Origin: Malacoplasma muris
GTDB lineage: Bacteria; Bacillota_I; Bacilli_A; Mycoplasmatales; Mycoplasmoidaceae
Direction: 5' to 3'
NCBI RefSeq assembly: GCF_046774425.1
Contig: NZ_CP177248.1
Span: forward strand, 496,001 to 560,000
Length of the DNA: 64,000 nucleotides
In this document: positions 31,659 through 43,232 of the stretch, piece by piece
How the letters are laid out: each line of letters begins with the position of its first letter
How positions within the stretch are numbered: the first letter of the stretch is position 1
Notes under the pieces: generated by a model
Told to the model about the DNA's origin: nothing
Database searches by the model: none
Seen by the model: the letters and a program-made list of their open reading frames with translations, nothing else
Position numbers and translations under genes: made by a program

Positions 31659-33116
31659 ATGAATAATAATTTTACAAGAAAAAGGGATTTGTCAAAATAT
31701 TTTTTGCCAAACATTAATCGAGCTAGAAAAAGACTTGAAGATGCTAAAACACTTAAAGATAATTTTGAAATACCAACAAATTTAATAGGATATGGAATCA
31801 ATAAAAAATTTCATATCAAAACATTTGGATGTCAATCAAATGTAAGAGATACTGAAACTATGATGGGTATATTAGAAATGATTGGTTATAAACATACAGA
31901 TGATATCAAAGAAGCTGATTTAGTATTATTAAATACATGTGCAATTAGAGATCATGCAGAGCAAAAAGTATTTGCAGATATTGGTGTTCTAGATAAAATC
32001 AAAAAAACAAATCCTAATTTCATTTTTGGGATGTGTGGATGTATGGCTCAAGAAGAAGCTGTTGTAAATAGAATATTAAAAAGTAATTTTAATATTGACT
32101 TTATTTTTGGTACTCATAATATTCATAGATTATTAAATATATTAGAACAAGTTTTATTTGAAAAAAATTTAGTTGTTGAAGTCTGATCAAAAGAAGGTGA
32201 CATTATAGAAAATTTGCCTACAACTAGAAATAATAATATAAAAGCTTTTGTTAATGTTATGTATGGATGTGATAAATTTTGTACTTATTGTATTGTTCCG
32301 TTTACAAGAGGAAAAATCAGAAGTAGATCAAAACAAGATATTTTAGATGAAATTAATGAACTTATTAGAAAAGGTTATAAAGAAGTAACTTTAATAGGGC
32401 AGAATGTTAATTCATATGGAATAGATCTTAAAGGTGAAAATTATGTATTTTCAAACCTTTTAGAAGATGTTGCTAAAACAAATATTGAAAGAGTTAGATT
32501 TACAACAAGTAATCCGTGAAATTTTACAAAAGAAATTGTTGATATAATGAAAAAATACAAGAACATTATGCCACATATTCATTTGCCAATTCAAAGTGGA
32601 GATGAATTAATTTTAAAAAAAATGAATCGTCCTATGAAGATTCAAGATTATTTAGATCTTATAAATTACATAAAAGAAAACATTCCTTATTGTTCAATTA
32701 CAACAGATTTAATTGTTGGATTTCCAAATGAAACAAGAGAACAATTTGAAAGAACATTAGATTTATATAACAAAATTCAATTTGATAATGCTTTTACTTT
32801 TATTTATTCAAAACGTGATGGAACTATAGCAGCAAATTTACCTGACTCTACTAGTATGTCAGATAAAAAAGAATGATTATTAGAATTAAATGAATTAGTT
32901 AAAAAATATGCTAAATCACAAAATCAAAAATTTGTTGGTTTAACGCTTGATGTATTGGTCGAAGGCCCTTCTAAAAAAGATCAAAGTATTATGTCGGGTT
33001 ATTCTCCTCAATGGAAAGTTGTAAATTTCAAAGGAGAAGCAAATCCTGGAGACATTGTTAAAGTTAAAATAATTACAGCATCAAGATTTACATTAAATGG
33101 GGAGATTGTAAAATAA
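31659..33116 (+). CDS. miaB: tRNA-2-methylthio-N6-dimethylallyladenosine synthase
   Basis: 485-residue radical-SAM methylthiotransferase that adds the 2-methylthio group to (i6)A37 of tRNAs reading UNN codons. It has the N-terminal cluster-binding UPF0004 domain (FGCQSNVRDTE, LNTCAIRDHAEQK, FGMCGCMAQEE), the radical-SAM CxxxCxxC motif in YGCDKFCTYCIVPFTRG, TLIGQNVNSYG, HLPIQSGD, and a C-terminal TRAM domain. LNTCAIRDHAEQKV identifies MiaB rather than MtaB/RimO. TGA-Trp codons occur at 32184, 32517 and 32874. It may be co-transcribed with the kinase 6 bases downstream. Confidence 0.95.
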
Positions 33117-33122
33117 GTCATT

Positions 33123-34277
33123 ATGTCAGAAAGTAAATTAATTGGTAAAGAATTTTTAGGAAAATATAAAATTATTAAATTAATTGGTAAGGGTGGAATG
33201 GAATCTGAAGTATATTTAGCTGAAACAATTCACAGTAAATCAAATAATCATTTCTCAAATAAATTTAAATATACTGCTATTAAATTTATTAAGAAAACAA
33301 GTACTACAACTTCAGATCATTGAAACAGAATATTAGATGAGGGAGTTACAAATGCAAGACTTGCAACAAGTGAATATATTGTAAAATTGTATGAAATGCA
33401 TCCTTTAGATAAAGATACAATTGTTTTAATAATGGAATATATAGATGGGCCAAGTTTAAAAGAATTAATTAGAAATAGAGGATGTTTATCAATTCCTGAA
33501 ACACTATCTATTTTTAAAAAAATTTTACATGGTGTTTCTGATATGCATACTAAAGAAAGAGTTATAATTCATAGAGATTTAAAACCTGAAAATATAATGT
33601 TATCAAAAGATTTATTGGATGTAAAAATAGCTGATTTTGGAATATCATCAGTTTTGGTGCAAGACAATGATATAGTAAAAGATGTTTTAACAAATGAAAC
33701 ATCTTTCTTTGGGACAATTCCTTATGTTACTCCTGATGCAACATCATTACAAAGTTTTGATAATAAAAAAATGCCAATGCTTTCAAAACAATATGATTTT
33801 CATGCTTTGGGAATAATCTTTTATGAAATGCTTATAGGTGAAAAACCATTCGAAATAGTTGATGAAAATGATCCATCAATAATTTTATATTGAAAAAAAT
33901 ATGATATTTTGCCAATGAAAAAAATAAACAAGAATATTAGAAATGAGATTGAAAATGTTTTTCTAAAATTGACAGCATCTAGACCAAATATTATGAAATA
34001 TAGATATAATGATGTTTCAGAAATCATGAATGACATTGAAGAAATTGAGTCAAGGATTTCAAAAAAACAAGAAGAGTTACCAACAATACTTTCTTATAAC
34101 CAAAGAGAATACCAACAATCACTGTGTTTGAGACTTAATAGTTACTCAAGAAATAAATTTTGCAAATTTATAAAATCTAATAAGTGATTAACAATAAATC
34201 TATTTTTATTTTTGTTATTAGTCATATTATTAATCATTTTTATTTCTTTAGGATTACTATCATGAACGGAAAAGTAA
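33123..34277 (+). CDS. prkC: Membrane-anchored Ser/Thr protein kinase, PrkC type
   Basis: 384 residues. A Hanks-type kinase domain covers about 1-310: Gly loop IGKGGMESEVYLA, ATP-lysine in TAIKFIKK, catalytic loop IHRDLKPENIM, DFGISS, and a P+1 loop GTIPYVTPD replacing the usual APE. One C-terminal transmembrane helix (LFLFLLLVILLIIFISLGLL) is followed by only four residues, so there is no extracellular PASTA sensor. In Firmicutes the order is prpC-prkC-rsgA; rsgA follows here with a 16-base overlap, but the PrpC phosphatase is not adjacent, miaB taking its place. Confidence 0.92.
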
Positions 34278-35122
34278 TAAAGAAAAGTGCTTCCTTTTTT
34301 AATGTTATTTGTAACAATTTAAATTACATATGTTTTTCAAGAAAAAAAGTTAAAAATGATGCAAGCATTTTAGTTGGAGATAATGTTGAATTTATAAAAG
34401 AAGATTCTACATACATAATAGAAAAAATATTACCTAGAAAAAATAAACTAATTAGACCAAGTGTGGCAAATATTGATATCATAATAATTGTAATTTCAGT
34501 TGTTGAACCAAAATTAAATACATTTCAACTCAATAAATATTTAGCTTATTATGAATATCAAAATATTGATAATGTAATAATTTATTTTAGCAAAATGGAT
34601 TTATTAAAAGAAAAAGACGAAATTTTAAATAAAATAAATGAATACAAAAAAGATGGATATAAATGTTTATTTTCAGATAAAACAGAAAGTATAGATACTA
34701 TTAACACTTTGTTTGACAAGAATAATGTAATTTGCTTAGCAGGAGAATCAGGAGTTGGAAAATCTACACTCATTAATAAATTAATTCCTGATTCAAACAT
34801 AACAACAAATATAATTTCTAAATCACTTAATAGAGGAAAACACACTACAACTACTAGTAATTTGATAAGTTATAAGAATGGTTTTATTGTTGATACACCA
34901 GGGTTTGGTTCTATAGAATTAAATATTCCTAATGATGAAATTGCTAAAAGCTATAATGATTTTAGAAGTTATGGTAAATATTGTAAATTTAGAAACTGCT
35001 TACATAAAAATGAAAATGGTTGTAAAGTCAAAGAAATGGTTGAAAAAAATAAAATTTCTAAAGAAAGATATAATGATTATTTAAAAATTATAAATTCTAA
35101 TAAATATAAAGTTAAGTATTAA
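34262..35122 (+). CDS. rsgA: Ribosome small subunit-dependent GTPase A
   Basis: 286-residue circularly permuted GTPase that helps late 30S maturation. Motif order is G4 (FSKMD), G1 (AGESGVGKST), G2/G3 (RGKHTTTT, DTPGFG), preceded by an OB-like N-terminal domain and followed by a zinc knuckle YCKFRNCLHKNENGCKV. ATG at 34262 overlaps the kinase gene and gives the normal start MNGKVIKK; an ATG at 34184 would add a membrane-like stretch belonging to the other frame. Phosphorylation of RsgA by PrkC is known in Bacillus. Confidence 0.94.
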   Translation: MNGKVIKKSASFFNVICNNLNYICFSRKKVKNDASILVGDNVEFIKEDSTYIIEKILPRKNKLIRPSVANIDIIIIVISVVEPKLNTFQLNKYLAYYEYQNIDNVIIYFSKMDLLKEKDEILNKINEYKKDGYKCLFSDKTESIDTINTLFDKNNVICLAGESGVGKSTLINKLIPDSNITTNIISKSLNRGKHTTTTSNLISYKNGFIVDTPGFGSIELNIPNDEIAKSYNDFRSYGKYCKFRNCLHKNENGCKVKEMVEKNKISKERYNDYLKIINSNKYKVKY

Positions 35123-35159
35123 TATAGAATTTATAATAACTTATTGTTGGGTAACAAAT

Positions 35160-36416
35160 ATGAAAAAAAATAAAAAACAATCAAGTTATTTTAATATTGA
35201 AAATAAAATAAACTTTGACAACACAATTATTGAAGCATCTTTAAAAGCAAAAAAAGCAATTGAATCAGGGGTTCAAAATGTTTACAATGCCACTATAGGA
35301 TCATTGATGGACGAGAAAAATAATTTTTTTGTTTTTAAAAGTGTTTTTGATTTGTATAACAAAAAAATATCAGATCAAATAAAAGCATCATATTGCCCAA
35401 ACATAGATGGTGGAATAGACTTTTCTAATGTTACAAAGAAATGATTATTTAAAGATAATATTTTTTTAATAGAAAATAGTTTAGTTTGTGCATCGCCTGG
35501 CGGTAGTGGATCACTATCAAGTGTTATAAAAAAAGTTCTTGATGAAAATACAGTTGTTTTAATTCCAGATTACACATGAGAACCAATTGAATTAATGTGT
35601 AATCAATCAAAAGTGAAAATAATTAATTTTAAAATGTTTAATGATAACAATATGTTTTATTTAGATGATTTGTTAAATAAAATTGATTATTTAACTCAAA
35701 AATATAAAAAAATAGCTTTATATTTAAATGATCCTATTCATAATCCAACATCTTTTTCAATGAGTAATTATCATTGAAAACAAATAGTTTTAAAACTAAA
35801 CTCTTATTTAAATAATGAATTTGTAATTATTAATGATGTAGCATATATTGAATTTAGTTTGGATTCTGATAATACTTATTTAAAAGAATTTAAAAATATT
35901 AAAAACAATTCATTAATAGTTTTTTGTATAAGTTATTCAAAATCTTTAACATTTTATGGATTAAGACTAGGTGCAACAGTTGTTTATCATAATGATAAAA
36001 ATGTTGTAAAAAACATTCATGATTTATTGGTTGTCCATGCACGAGCAAATTGATCAAATTCAAATCATGGTGCAATTGAAACAGTTGTTGAACTAGATAA
36101 AAAAAATGATACTTATTTAATTGAAAAACAAAATATGATTTCAACTTTAAAAAAACGTTTTGATAATTTTAAAAATGAATCAAAAAAAATAGGATTAGAT
36201 TTTTTAGAAACTTCAATTGGTTTTTTTATAACAATTCCATTAAATGAAAATATTATAAATAAATATATTGAAATTCTAAATAATAAAAATGTATTTGTTG
36301 TTCCATTAAAAAATGGTATTAGAGTTGGTGTTTGTAGCCTGAATATTCAACAATGTAAAAAATTACCTAATATTTTAAAAACAGCACTTATGGAGGTAAA
36401 AGAAAATGAAAGATAA
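35160..36416 (+). CDS. PLP-dependent aminotransferase, class I/II
   Basis: 418 residues of fold-type I. The PLP-binding lysine is in ISYSKSLTFYGLRLG, the signature of aspartate/aromatic aminotransferases; LNDPIHNPTS contains the Asn, and VIINDVAYIEF the Asp that contacts the ring. The N-terminal SLKAKKAIESGVQNVYNATIGSL and SPGGSGSLSSV match the front half. TGA-Trp codons split it under the standard code. Its last 11 bases overlap the PEPCK-like gene, so the two are translationally coupled. The substrate is probably aspartate or an aromatic amino acid. Confidence 0.85.
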
Positions 36417-38103
36417 GTTTTTTATAAATAATGATTTGGTTTTAATCAATTACACTAAATTATTCCCTCAAAATGAAATATCTGTATTAAATTCAAAATA
36501 TTTTTTAAATATATTACAGGAGTTTTATAAATATTTAAAAAATAACAATTTGTATTTATTTAAACAGTTTGATGTATATAATTCTAAAAATAAAACAGTT
36601 AAAAAATATCAAGAATTTTTGATCGAAGTTTTTGTAAAAGATATTAATTATATTAATTCTATTTTTTTAAAGAAAATAGAAACATCAAGTCATATTTTTG
36701 AATTGTTATATGACTTTTATAGAAGCAAGTTACGTTTAGGTATTTATTACTCTGTAAAAGACGCTGTTATAAGAAGTAATTTTATAGATGTAGATACAAA
36801 GTTTAATGATATTGTTTTGTCATTGTATAGAACAATAGGACAAAAATTACAGGAACATAATAATCTTGTTTATAGACAATTAAATGCAGGTACAAATGGA
36901 TGTTTACAAGTTAGTAAGGTAAAATGAAATACTAAGCATATAGATTTTTTTAAAAACATTAATTTTATTACTTCATTAATGTTGAGAACTCCTTTATTTT
37001 TAAAAACTAAATCAAATAAAAGAACAGGTAAGTTTAAAGAAACTCAGGATAATTTATTAGAACTATTTAAAAATAATGAAAATTCTAATGATTGAATATG
37101 TTATCCATGTTTTGTTGGAAATAATCTAGCATTCATATATTTTCATAAAGAATTTATTATAGATGGAATAGGATTGGCTAATTTATTTGAATTAGCAAAA
37201 GTTGATGATTATGAAGATAGAAAACCAAACTTAATTGTATTTTATGGTGTTCAAGATTCTAACCATGATGGCAATTTTTATTATGACTTAGAAAATGATA
37301 TTTATATTGGTCAAGTATCAAACAAACCAAATAATGATTATTTTGGATACATTAAAAAAATGACTTTAACATTACATAATTTATCAAATATAAAACAAAA
37401 AAAACTACCAGTACATGGATCAATGGTTAACATTATATTAAAAAATGGAAAGCAAAAAAATGTTGTATTTGTTGGAGACAGTGGAACAGGAAAAAGTGAA
37501 ACAATAGAAATGTTAACTTATGTTGGTAAAAAATATATTCAATCAATAAATGTTATATTTGATGATATGGGAAGTTTTGAAGTTGTAGGAAACAACATTA
37601 AAGCAAGTGGTACAGAAATTGGAGCTTTTTTAAGATTGGATGATCTTGAAAAAGAATCAATTTATAAAGATGTTGATAGAAACATTTTTTTTAATGCTGA
37701 ACAATCTTTAAATGCAAGACTTGTCAATCCTGTTAATACTTATAAAGAAATTAAAAAATTACATAAAATTGATATGGTATTATATGCTAATAATTATGAA
37801 AAAAATAAAGTTGGTATAAGAAGATTAAAAGAGAAAGAACAAGTCTTAGATTTATTTATAAATGCAAAGAGAATGGCAATTGGTACTACTAATGAAATTG
37901 GTATATCTACGACTTTTTTTGCAAATCCTTTTGGATGTGTTCAAAAAGAAGATGAATGTAGAAAATTATTAGACTATCAATTTGGTTTATTGTTGGAAAA
38001 CAATATTTATATTGGTGAGATATATACTTTATTAGCATTAGACAAATCTAATACTACATTGAAAAAATCATCAATAGAATTATTGAAATTATTGTGTAAA
38101 TAA
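36406..38103 (+). CDS. PEPCK/HPr-kinase-like P-loop protein
   Basis: 565 residues. The C-terminal half has a P-loop FVGDSGTGKSETIEML, close to the kinase-1a motif of ATP-dependent PEP carboxykinase (GxSGTGKT) and to HPr kinase (GxSGxGKSE). KLPVHGSMVNI lies upstream and VIFDDMGSFEV (acidic metal motif) downstream, the order found in PEPCK. The N-terminal 250 residues are unassigned (TGA-Trp at 36925-36927). It overlaps the aminotransferase gene by 11 bases. Whether it makes oxaloacetate or phosphorylates a protein cannot be decided from sequence alone. Confidence 0.65.
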
Positions 38104-38137
38104 AAATATTATTTAAAGTAATATTTTTATTTTTTTA
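38102..38137 (+). terminator. Terminator
   Basis: AAAAATATT / AATATTTTT followed by ATTTTTTT, directly after the PEPCK-like gene. Confidence 0.75.
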
Positions 38138-38204
38138 TATTTATGTTGTTATTTTAAATAAATGGTGTAATATTAATCAATAATTTAAAGAATGGAGAAC
38201 ACAT

Positions 38205-39086
38205 ATGAATGATAATAATTCATCTTTGTTTAATGAAGATAATAGTCAAGAAAATAATAGTTCTTCAAATGTTGTAAATAATCAATATAATCAAGATGCA
38301 TATTCAGGAACATATGGAGGATTAAAGAAAGTTAATAAATATTCTTTTGGCCAAATGTCTATGATGTCAATAGCAATGTTAGTAGCAGGATTAGGATTTT
38401 TATTAACTGGTTTAATTGGTTTTGGTTTTATGGAATTAATTAAACAATCTATGATGGGAAATGACACATCTTCAAATATATTTTATGGATTTGTATCAAT
38501 AACATCAATTGCTGGTATAGTTTCATTAGTGATGTATTTCATTTGAATATTTAGAATTGAGAGAGCATCTCTTGGTTTCCAAATTTCTATAATTATAATT
38601 TATTGTTTATCTAATGGAATTACTTTTGGTGGTATATTTTATTTTGTAAATGTTCCTGAAATAATTTTAGCTTTTGGAGTTGTTGGATTAACTTTACTTA
38701 TTACTTTTATAATTTCAAAAATAATAAGTCATAAAGTTGCTATGGCAATGGGAAAGATGATAATGATTATTTCATTAATATATTTAGTATTTTTGTTAGT
38801 TTCAATTATTTTAAGTGCTTTTAGTATATTGCCATCAGTTTATGCATATGAAAATAATTCGGTTGGACAATGAATATATGCAATTGTCATTGGTGTTTCT
38901 GGATTCTTAAGTATTTTATTCTTAACATATAATTTATATGCTATTCAAAATATGGATAAATTTAGAGATCAAATGGATCCAATTGTTGCAAGAAATTATG
39001 CTATTTATTTTGGATTTATTATTTTAATTAATTTGATAAGAATTTTTTATATAGTAATTCAAATCATAGGTAGAATAAGAAATTAA
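38205..39086 (+). CDS. Bax inhibitor-1 (TMBIM) family membrane protein
   Basis: 293 residues. An Asn/Ser-rich cytoplasmic N-terminus of about 45 residues is followed by seven hydrophobic segments. The final ARNYAIYFGFIILINLIRIFYIVI resembles the BI-1/YccA C-terminal signature, in which acidic residues near MDKFRDQMD gate a calcium or proton leak. RBS AATGGAGAAC. Stand-alone transcription unit with a terminator on each side. Confidence 0.75.
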
Positions 39087-39095
39087 AATACAAGT

Positions 39096-39129
39096 AAAAA
39101 ATACTTCATCAATATAAATGAAGTATTTT
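39096..39129 (+). terminator. BI-1 gene terminator and IS target
   Basis: AATACTTCAT / ATGAAGTATT with nine-base loop and T4. The IS30 remnant begins at the next base. Confidence 0.8.
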
Positions 39130-39608
39130 CCCTGAATGAAATATGAAGTGCAACATCATAATAGCACAACTTATAACTCATAGCCAATAAATGGTTATGA
39201 GTTTTTATTGCCTTTCTATATAATGTTTATTTATTTCATAACTTGATTTAAAACCAAACATTTTTATTGACATGAAGTTTATCCTATTTTGTAGTCTAAC
39301 TACATCCTCATCTGTTAATAAATTAAAGTCTGTTCCTTTTTTATATATTCTTCTAATAAGACTATTTGCATTTTCATTACTTCCTCTTTGAAATGAACCA
39401 TATGGGTCACAGTAATATATTTTACAATTTAATCAATAGGCAAGAATTCCTATTTTATTAAATTCAATTCCATTATCTATTGTGATTGTTTTACTTTTAA
39501 ATTATTTTTTTTCAACTATTTTTTTAATTGTTGAATTTATTGTAAAAGAATTTTTATTTTTGACTTTAATAATATATGTCATTCTTGCAACTCTTTCTAC
39601 TAGAGTTA
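39130..39608 (-). mobile_element. Truncated IS30-like element
   Basis: From CCCTGAATGAAATATGAAG this stretch matches the left end of the complete IS30-like element (44144 to about 44623), covering the C-terminal third of the transposase with scattered substitutions and small indels that break the frame (for example TTTTAAATTATTTTTTT near 39500). The match ends at CTACTAGAGTTA; the right end is lost and unrelated AT-rich sequence follows to 39678. Confidence 0.85.
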
Positions 39609-39678
39609 TATTTTAATGTAAAGTAAGATATGTTTATTTTTTGGTTTAAATGATTTATTATATTGAGATTAATAGTAA

Positions 39679-39722
39679 TAAAAAATGCACACATTAATTT
39701 TTATAATATATGCATTTTTTTA
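39679..39722 (-). terminator. Terminator of the endogalactanase gene
   Basis: On the minus strand AAAAATGCA and TGCATTTTTT flank a long AT-rich loop, ten bases after the stop at 39732. Confidence 0.6.
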
Positions 39723-39731
39723 ATTATTACA

Positions 39732-42101
39732 TTAATTTAAATTTACCTTTAATTTAAAAACTAAAACATCAATATATTTTCATGATTCTTTACCAACTAA
39801 GCTATAAGTTGATTTATTAAAAGAAAGATCTTTGTTGAATTCAATATCATTTAATTGTTTCTTTATTCCAAAATATAAATATCCATTTGAATCTATTAAA
39901 TTATCAATAATACCATTTGATGGTCAATCATATTTAGTATTATTTAATCTGTCAAATTCACTAGTATTGCCTTCTAAGAAGATGTTACTATTTTTTAACA
40001 ATAATCAATCTGCATATCTATTTACACCATATTGATTGTCATATAATCAGAAATTGCTATTATCAATACCACCTGTTATTTTTAATGAATTATAAATAAT
40101 AGTGCCTATATCATTAACATTATTTTTGATATGGTCTATTATTTTATTACTTCATTCTTTATCATTTTTATTTAGTGTTATAGGGGTCGTTGTTAAATCA
40201 ATATGATTATCACTATACTGTTTTAAGTTAATTGTTATTGTTGCAGTATTTTTATAATAAAAAGAATCAGCATTTGAAATAATGTCAATAGTATAACCAT
40301 TTTCTTGTTTTTTAAAATTTTTAAAGTTTACTTGATGTCACATTATTCTAGGATAAGTTTCTTTTATTAAATCAATAATTTGTTTTTCGTTAAATTCAAT
40401 ATCATTATTGTTACTATAGTAATTAATTTCATTACTATATTTCCCTGAATAATTTTGATATAGTTCTTTGCTTATATCAATTTTATAAAAATTATTTTGA
40501 TCTACATATAAAAGAGTATTATTACCTATATATGTGTTGATAGCAGAATAATCATCAGATACAGGATTTATAGTATCAATAGATAATTGATTATCAAATT
40601 TTATTTGTATATCACTATCATTTTTAATTCTATTAAAATTTTTTAATACTCTACCAATTGGTAAAAGAATTCCATTTTCATCAAATAGACCTTGATTTGA
40701 TCAACTAAATCCATCTTTTTGATTTTTCAAACTTTCATAATTATCATTATAAGCATATTTAATTCCTTCAGGTGTTGCTCATGATGAATTTCCAACATTT
40801 AATCATCCTGGTTCTCAATAATAAAAACCTGTTTCAACATTAGGGAAAACTCTTGAAATTGCTTCTAAGAAACTATTAAGAAGTATTACTTGTCCATTTG
40901 AAGTGACAGGGATTCTACCTTTAAAATCCTTTGTATTTATATCTCCAATATAACCTGTTGGATTAACATGATATGGAACAGAAAATTCTTCAATAATAAC
41001 TTTTTTATCATACATTCCATAAACATTTGACAAAACATTATAAAAATAATCAATATTTGAATTTCAAAATGGATAATATGTTAGTCCTATTACATCAACA
41101 TTATCAAATAATTCTTTGTTACTCATAAACTGTCTAAATATACCTCTTCTTTTTATGCTTTGAGGTCCTTCAATATGCAATACAGTTTCTATTTTATTTC
41201 CCAATTTATTATCTTCTATATATTGATTAACTTTTTTAATACCTTTTGCTCCAGCATTAAAATAATCTATTGTGTTACTTATATTTTTGTGTCCATCAGC
41301 AAATTTTTGATCTTCATTTGTTTTTCACAACATTCCATCAGTTATTTCATTTCCAACTTGAACACTTGCTGGAAATAAGTTTGTTTTGTTATATATTTCC
41401 ATAATAGAAGAGTATGTATAATCTTCTAATTTGGTTTTCATTTCAGTTGTATTTAGATTAGATCATGATTTAGGAACATATTGTCTTCCAGGATCTGCTC
41501 AAAAATCTGAATAGTGAAAATCAATTTGAAAATGACTTATTCCATTTTCTTTGGCTTTATTTATTGTTCAAATTGTTGATTCTAGTGTTGAATTTATTCC
41601 ACTAGTATATCAATTGTTGTTTTCATCTTTGGGATCTACTCAAACTCTTAATCTAATTGAATTTACACCTGCTTGTTCTTTTAGTATTTTGAAAATGTTA
41701 TCATATGTTCTATTTCCATTTTCATCTATATATGAATACAAATTTTTGTTTGTATATTCATATAGAGACATTTCACTATTTTTTACTTTCAAATTATCCA
41801 TTTGATCAAAATTATATTTTGTAACTAATGTTGAATTATCTAATATTGTAGAATCTTGTATTTTCTTTTCATATAAAAAATTTGTTAAAACTGATGTATA
41901 ACTTGATACATCAACCCCTTTTATCATGGAACTGTTTGTTACTTTTTTATTTCTAAAATCTTCTACTACGTTAAATTCTTTTGGTAAATCACTATAATCT
42001 AATGTTTCAGAACTCGCATTACAAGATGTAAGCGAAATTGATAAAATGGGAAACATAAAAAGTAATGATGCACAAAAAATATGTCTAAATTTATTTCTCA
42101 T
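39732..42101 (-). CDS. GH53 arabinogalactan endo-beta-1,4-galactanase, lipoprotein
   Basis: 789 residues. A lipoprotein signal peptide (MRNKFRHIFCASLLFMFPIL, lipobox LTSC near residue 27) anchors it on the outer face of the membrane. The GH53 barrel spans about 60-420: GVDVSSY, VNSIRLRVWVDP, FHYSDFWADPG, acid/base Glu in QVGNEITDG (E252), GLTYYPFW, nucleophile Glu in VIIEEFS (about 371) and YWEPGW. It should cut beta-1,4-galactan side chains of pectin. The C-terminal 350 residues are unassigned and may bind carbohydrate. Many TGA-Trp codons. No transporter or galactosidase gene is adjacent. Confidence 0.88.
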
Positions 42102-42116
42102 TTTATCTCCTTATTT

Positions 42117-42157
42117 AAAAAGTAAAATACCCAAAAATTAATATATTTTTGGATATT
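42117..42157 (-). terminator. Terminator of the 42175-42492 gene
   Basis: On the minus strand ATATCCAAAAAT / ATTTTTGGGTAT followed by TTTACTTTTT. Confidence 0.75.
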
Positions 42158-42174
42158 ACTAAGAATTATTTTAA

Positions 42175-42492
42175 TTAACTTTTTTTATTTTCTCCGTTAT
42201 TAGAGTTATTATTGTCATCTTTCTTTTTTGGACTTGATGAAGCAATATTTTTAAATAAATCTTCAAAACTCAAATTGTCAATGTCAATATTTTCCATAAG
42301 GGCTTTCATTGAATCGCTTAATTGATCAAATTGTTTTGAACTGTTTGCAAAATTTTCTATTACATAATTTACAAACTCATCAACATTGTTAATTCCAAGT
42401 TTTTCATAAGACATTCTTCCTTCTTCAAACATCTTTTTAACTTTTGTTCATGTCTCTAATGAGATTTCAATTTTAATTTTAGTATTTGACAT
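42175..42492 (-). CDS. Small acidic hypothetical protein
   Basis: 105 residues: a predicted strand and helix at the start (SNTKIKIEISLETWTKVKKMFEEG), an amphipathic middle (VDEFVNYVIENFANSSKQF) and a low-complexity Lys/Asp/Asn tail. The start ATG at 42492 has RBS GGAAAC; a TGA-Trp near residue 15 hides it under the standard code. The N-terminus resembles ribbon-helix-helix-like small proteins but too weakly to assign. It follows ppa on the same strand after 53 bases. Confidence 0.65.
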
Positions 42493-42545
42493 AATTTGTT
42501 TCCTAATTATTTATATTTAATTTTTTATTATATTATAAAAAGTAA

Positions 42546-43091
42546 TTACTTTGTATATTTATTTGGATGTTCAATTTGCATTTTTTTTACAAATTCATCT
42601 TTATCCATTTTGCCATATTTATTCATAAGTTCTACACATTCTTTATATTCTTGCTCAGCTCATTGAACATCTTTAAAACCTTTTATTAATACTTTCTTAT
42701 TTTGTAAATTTTTATATGTTTCAAAAAAATCTTTAACTTCTAAAAGAAGGTGTTCATTTACATCTTTTAAATTATTAATATGCTTATATCTTGGATCACA
42801 ATCAATAACAGTAATTAATTTAGTGTCAGTCTCATTTCCATCAATCATTTCCATTGCTCCAATTACTCTTACAGGAACAACAGAACCTGGAATAAATTCT
42901 TGATCTGATATGATTAATGCATCAAGTTCATCACCATCTCAATCCAAAGCTTCTTTTATAAAACCATAGTTCATAGGGTATGCACTTGGTCCATATAATA
43001 TTCTGTCAACTAATATTTGTCCTGTTTTTCTATCGTACTCATATTTAATTTTTGAATTCTTAGGAATTTCAATTGTTACATTTAATTTCAT
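42546..43091 (-). CDS. ppa: Inorganic pyrophosphatase
   Basis: 181-residue family I pyrophosphatase, which hydrolyses PPi from biosynthetic reactions. Signature EALDWDGDELDAL contains the metal-binding aspartates (W is TGA); KYEYDRKTGQILVDRIL, YPMNYGFI and VIDCDPRYKHINNL are further conserved parts. ATG at 43091 was chosen because AGGTG lies eight bases upstream; the ATG two codons earlier would sit directly on the RBS. Confidence 0.95.
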
Positions 43092-43232
43092 TTTCATCAC
43101 CTATTTGTATATAACCATAAATCTATTATATAAAAAAATTAGAATAATTTAATGACTATATTTCCAAAATAAAATTATAATTAATTTATTACTACTAAAA
43201 AATATTGATAATAATCTGAAGAGGTGTATATT

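Noticed and set aside
34184..34261. Upstream start for rsgA
   Set aside because: It would add a hydrophobic stretch that is the out-of-frame reading of the kinase transmembrane helix; ATG 34262 gives the family start.
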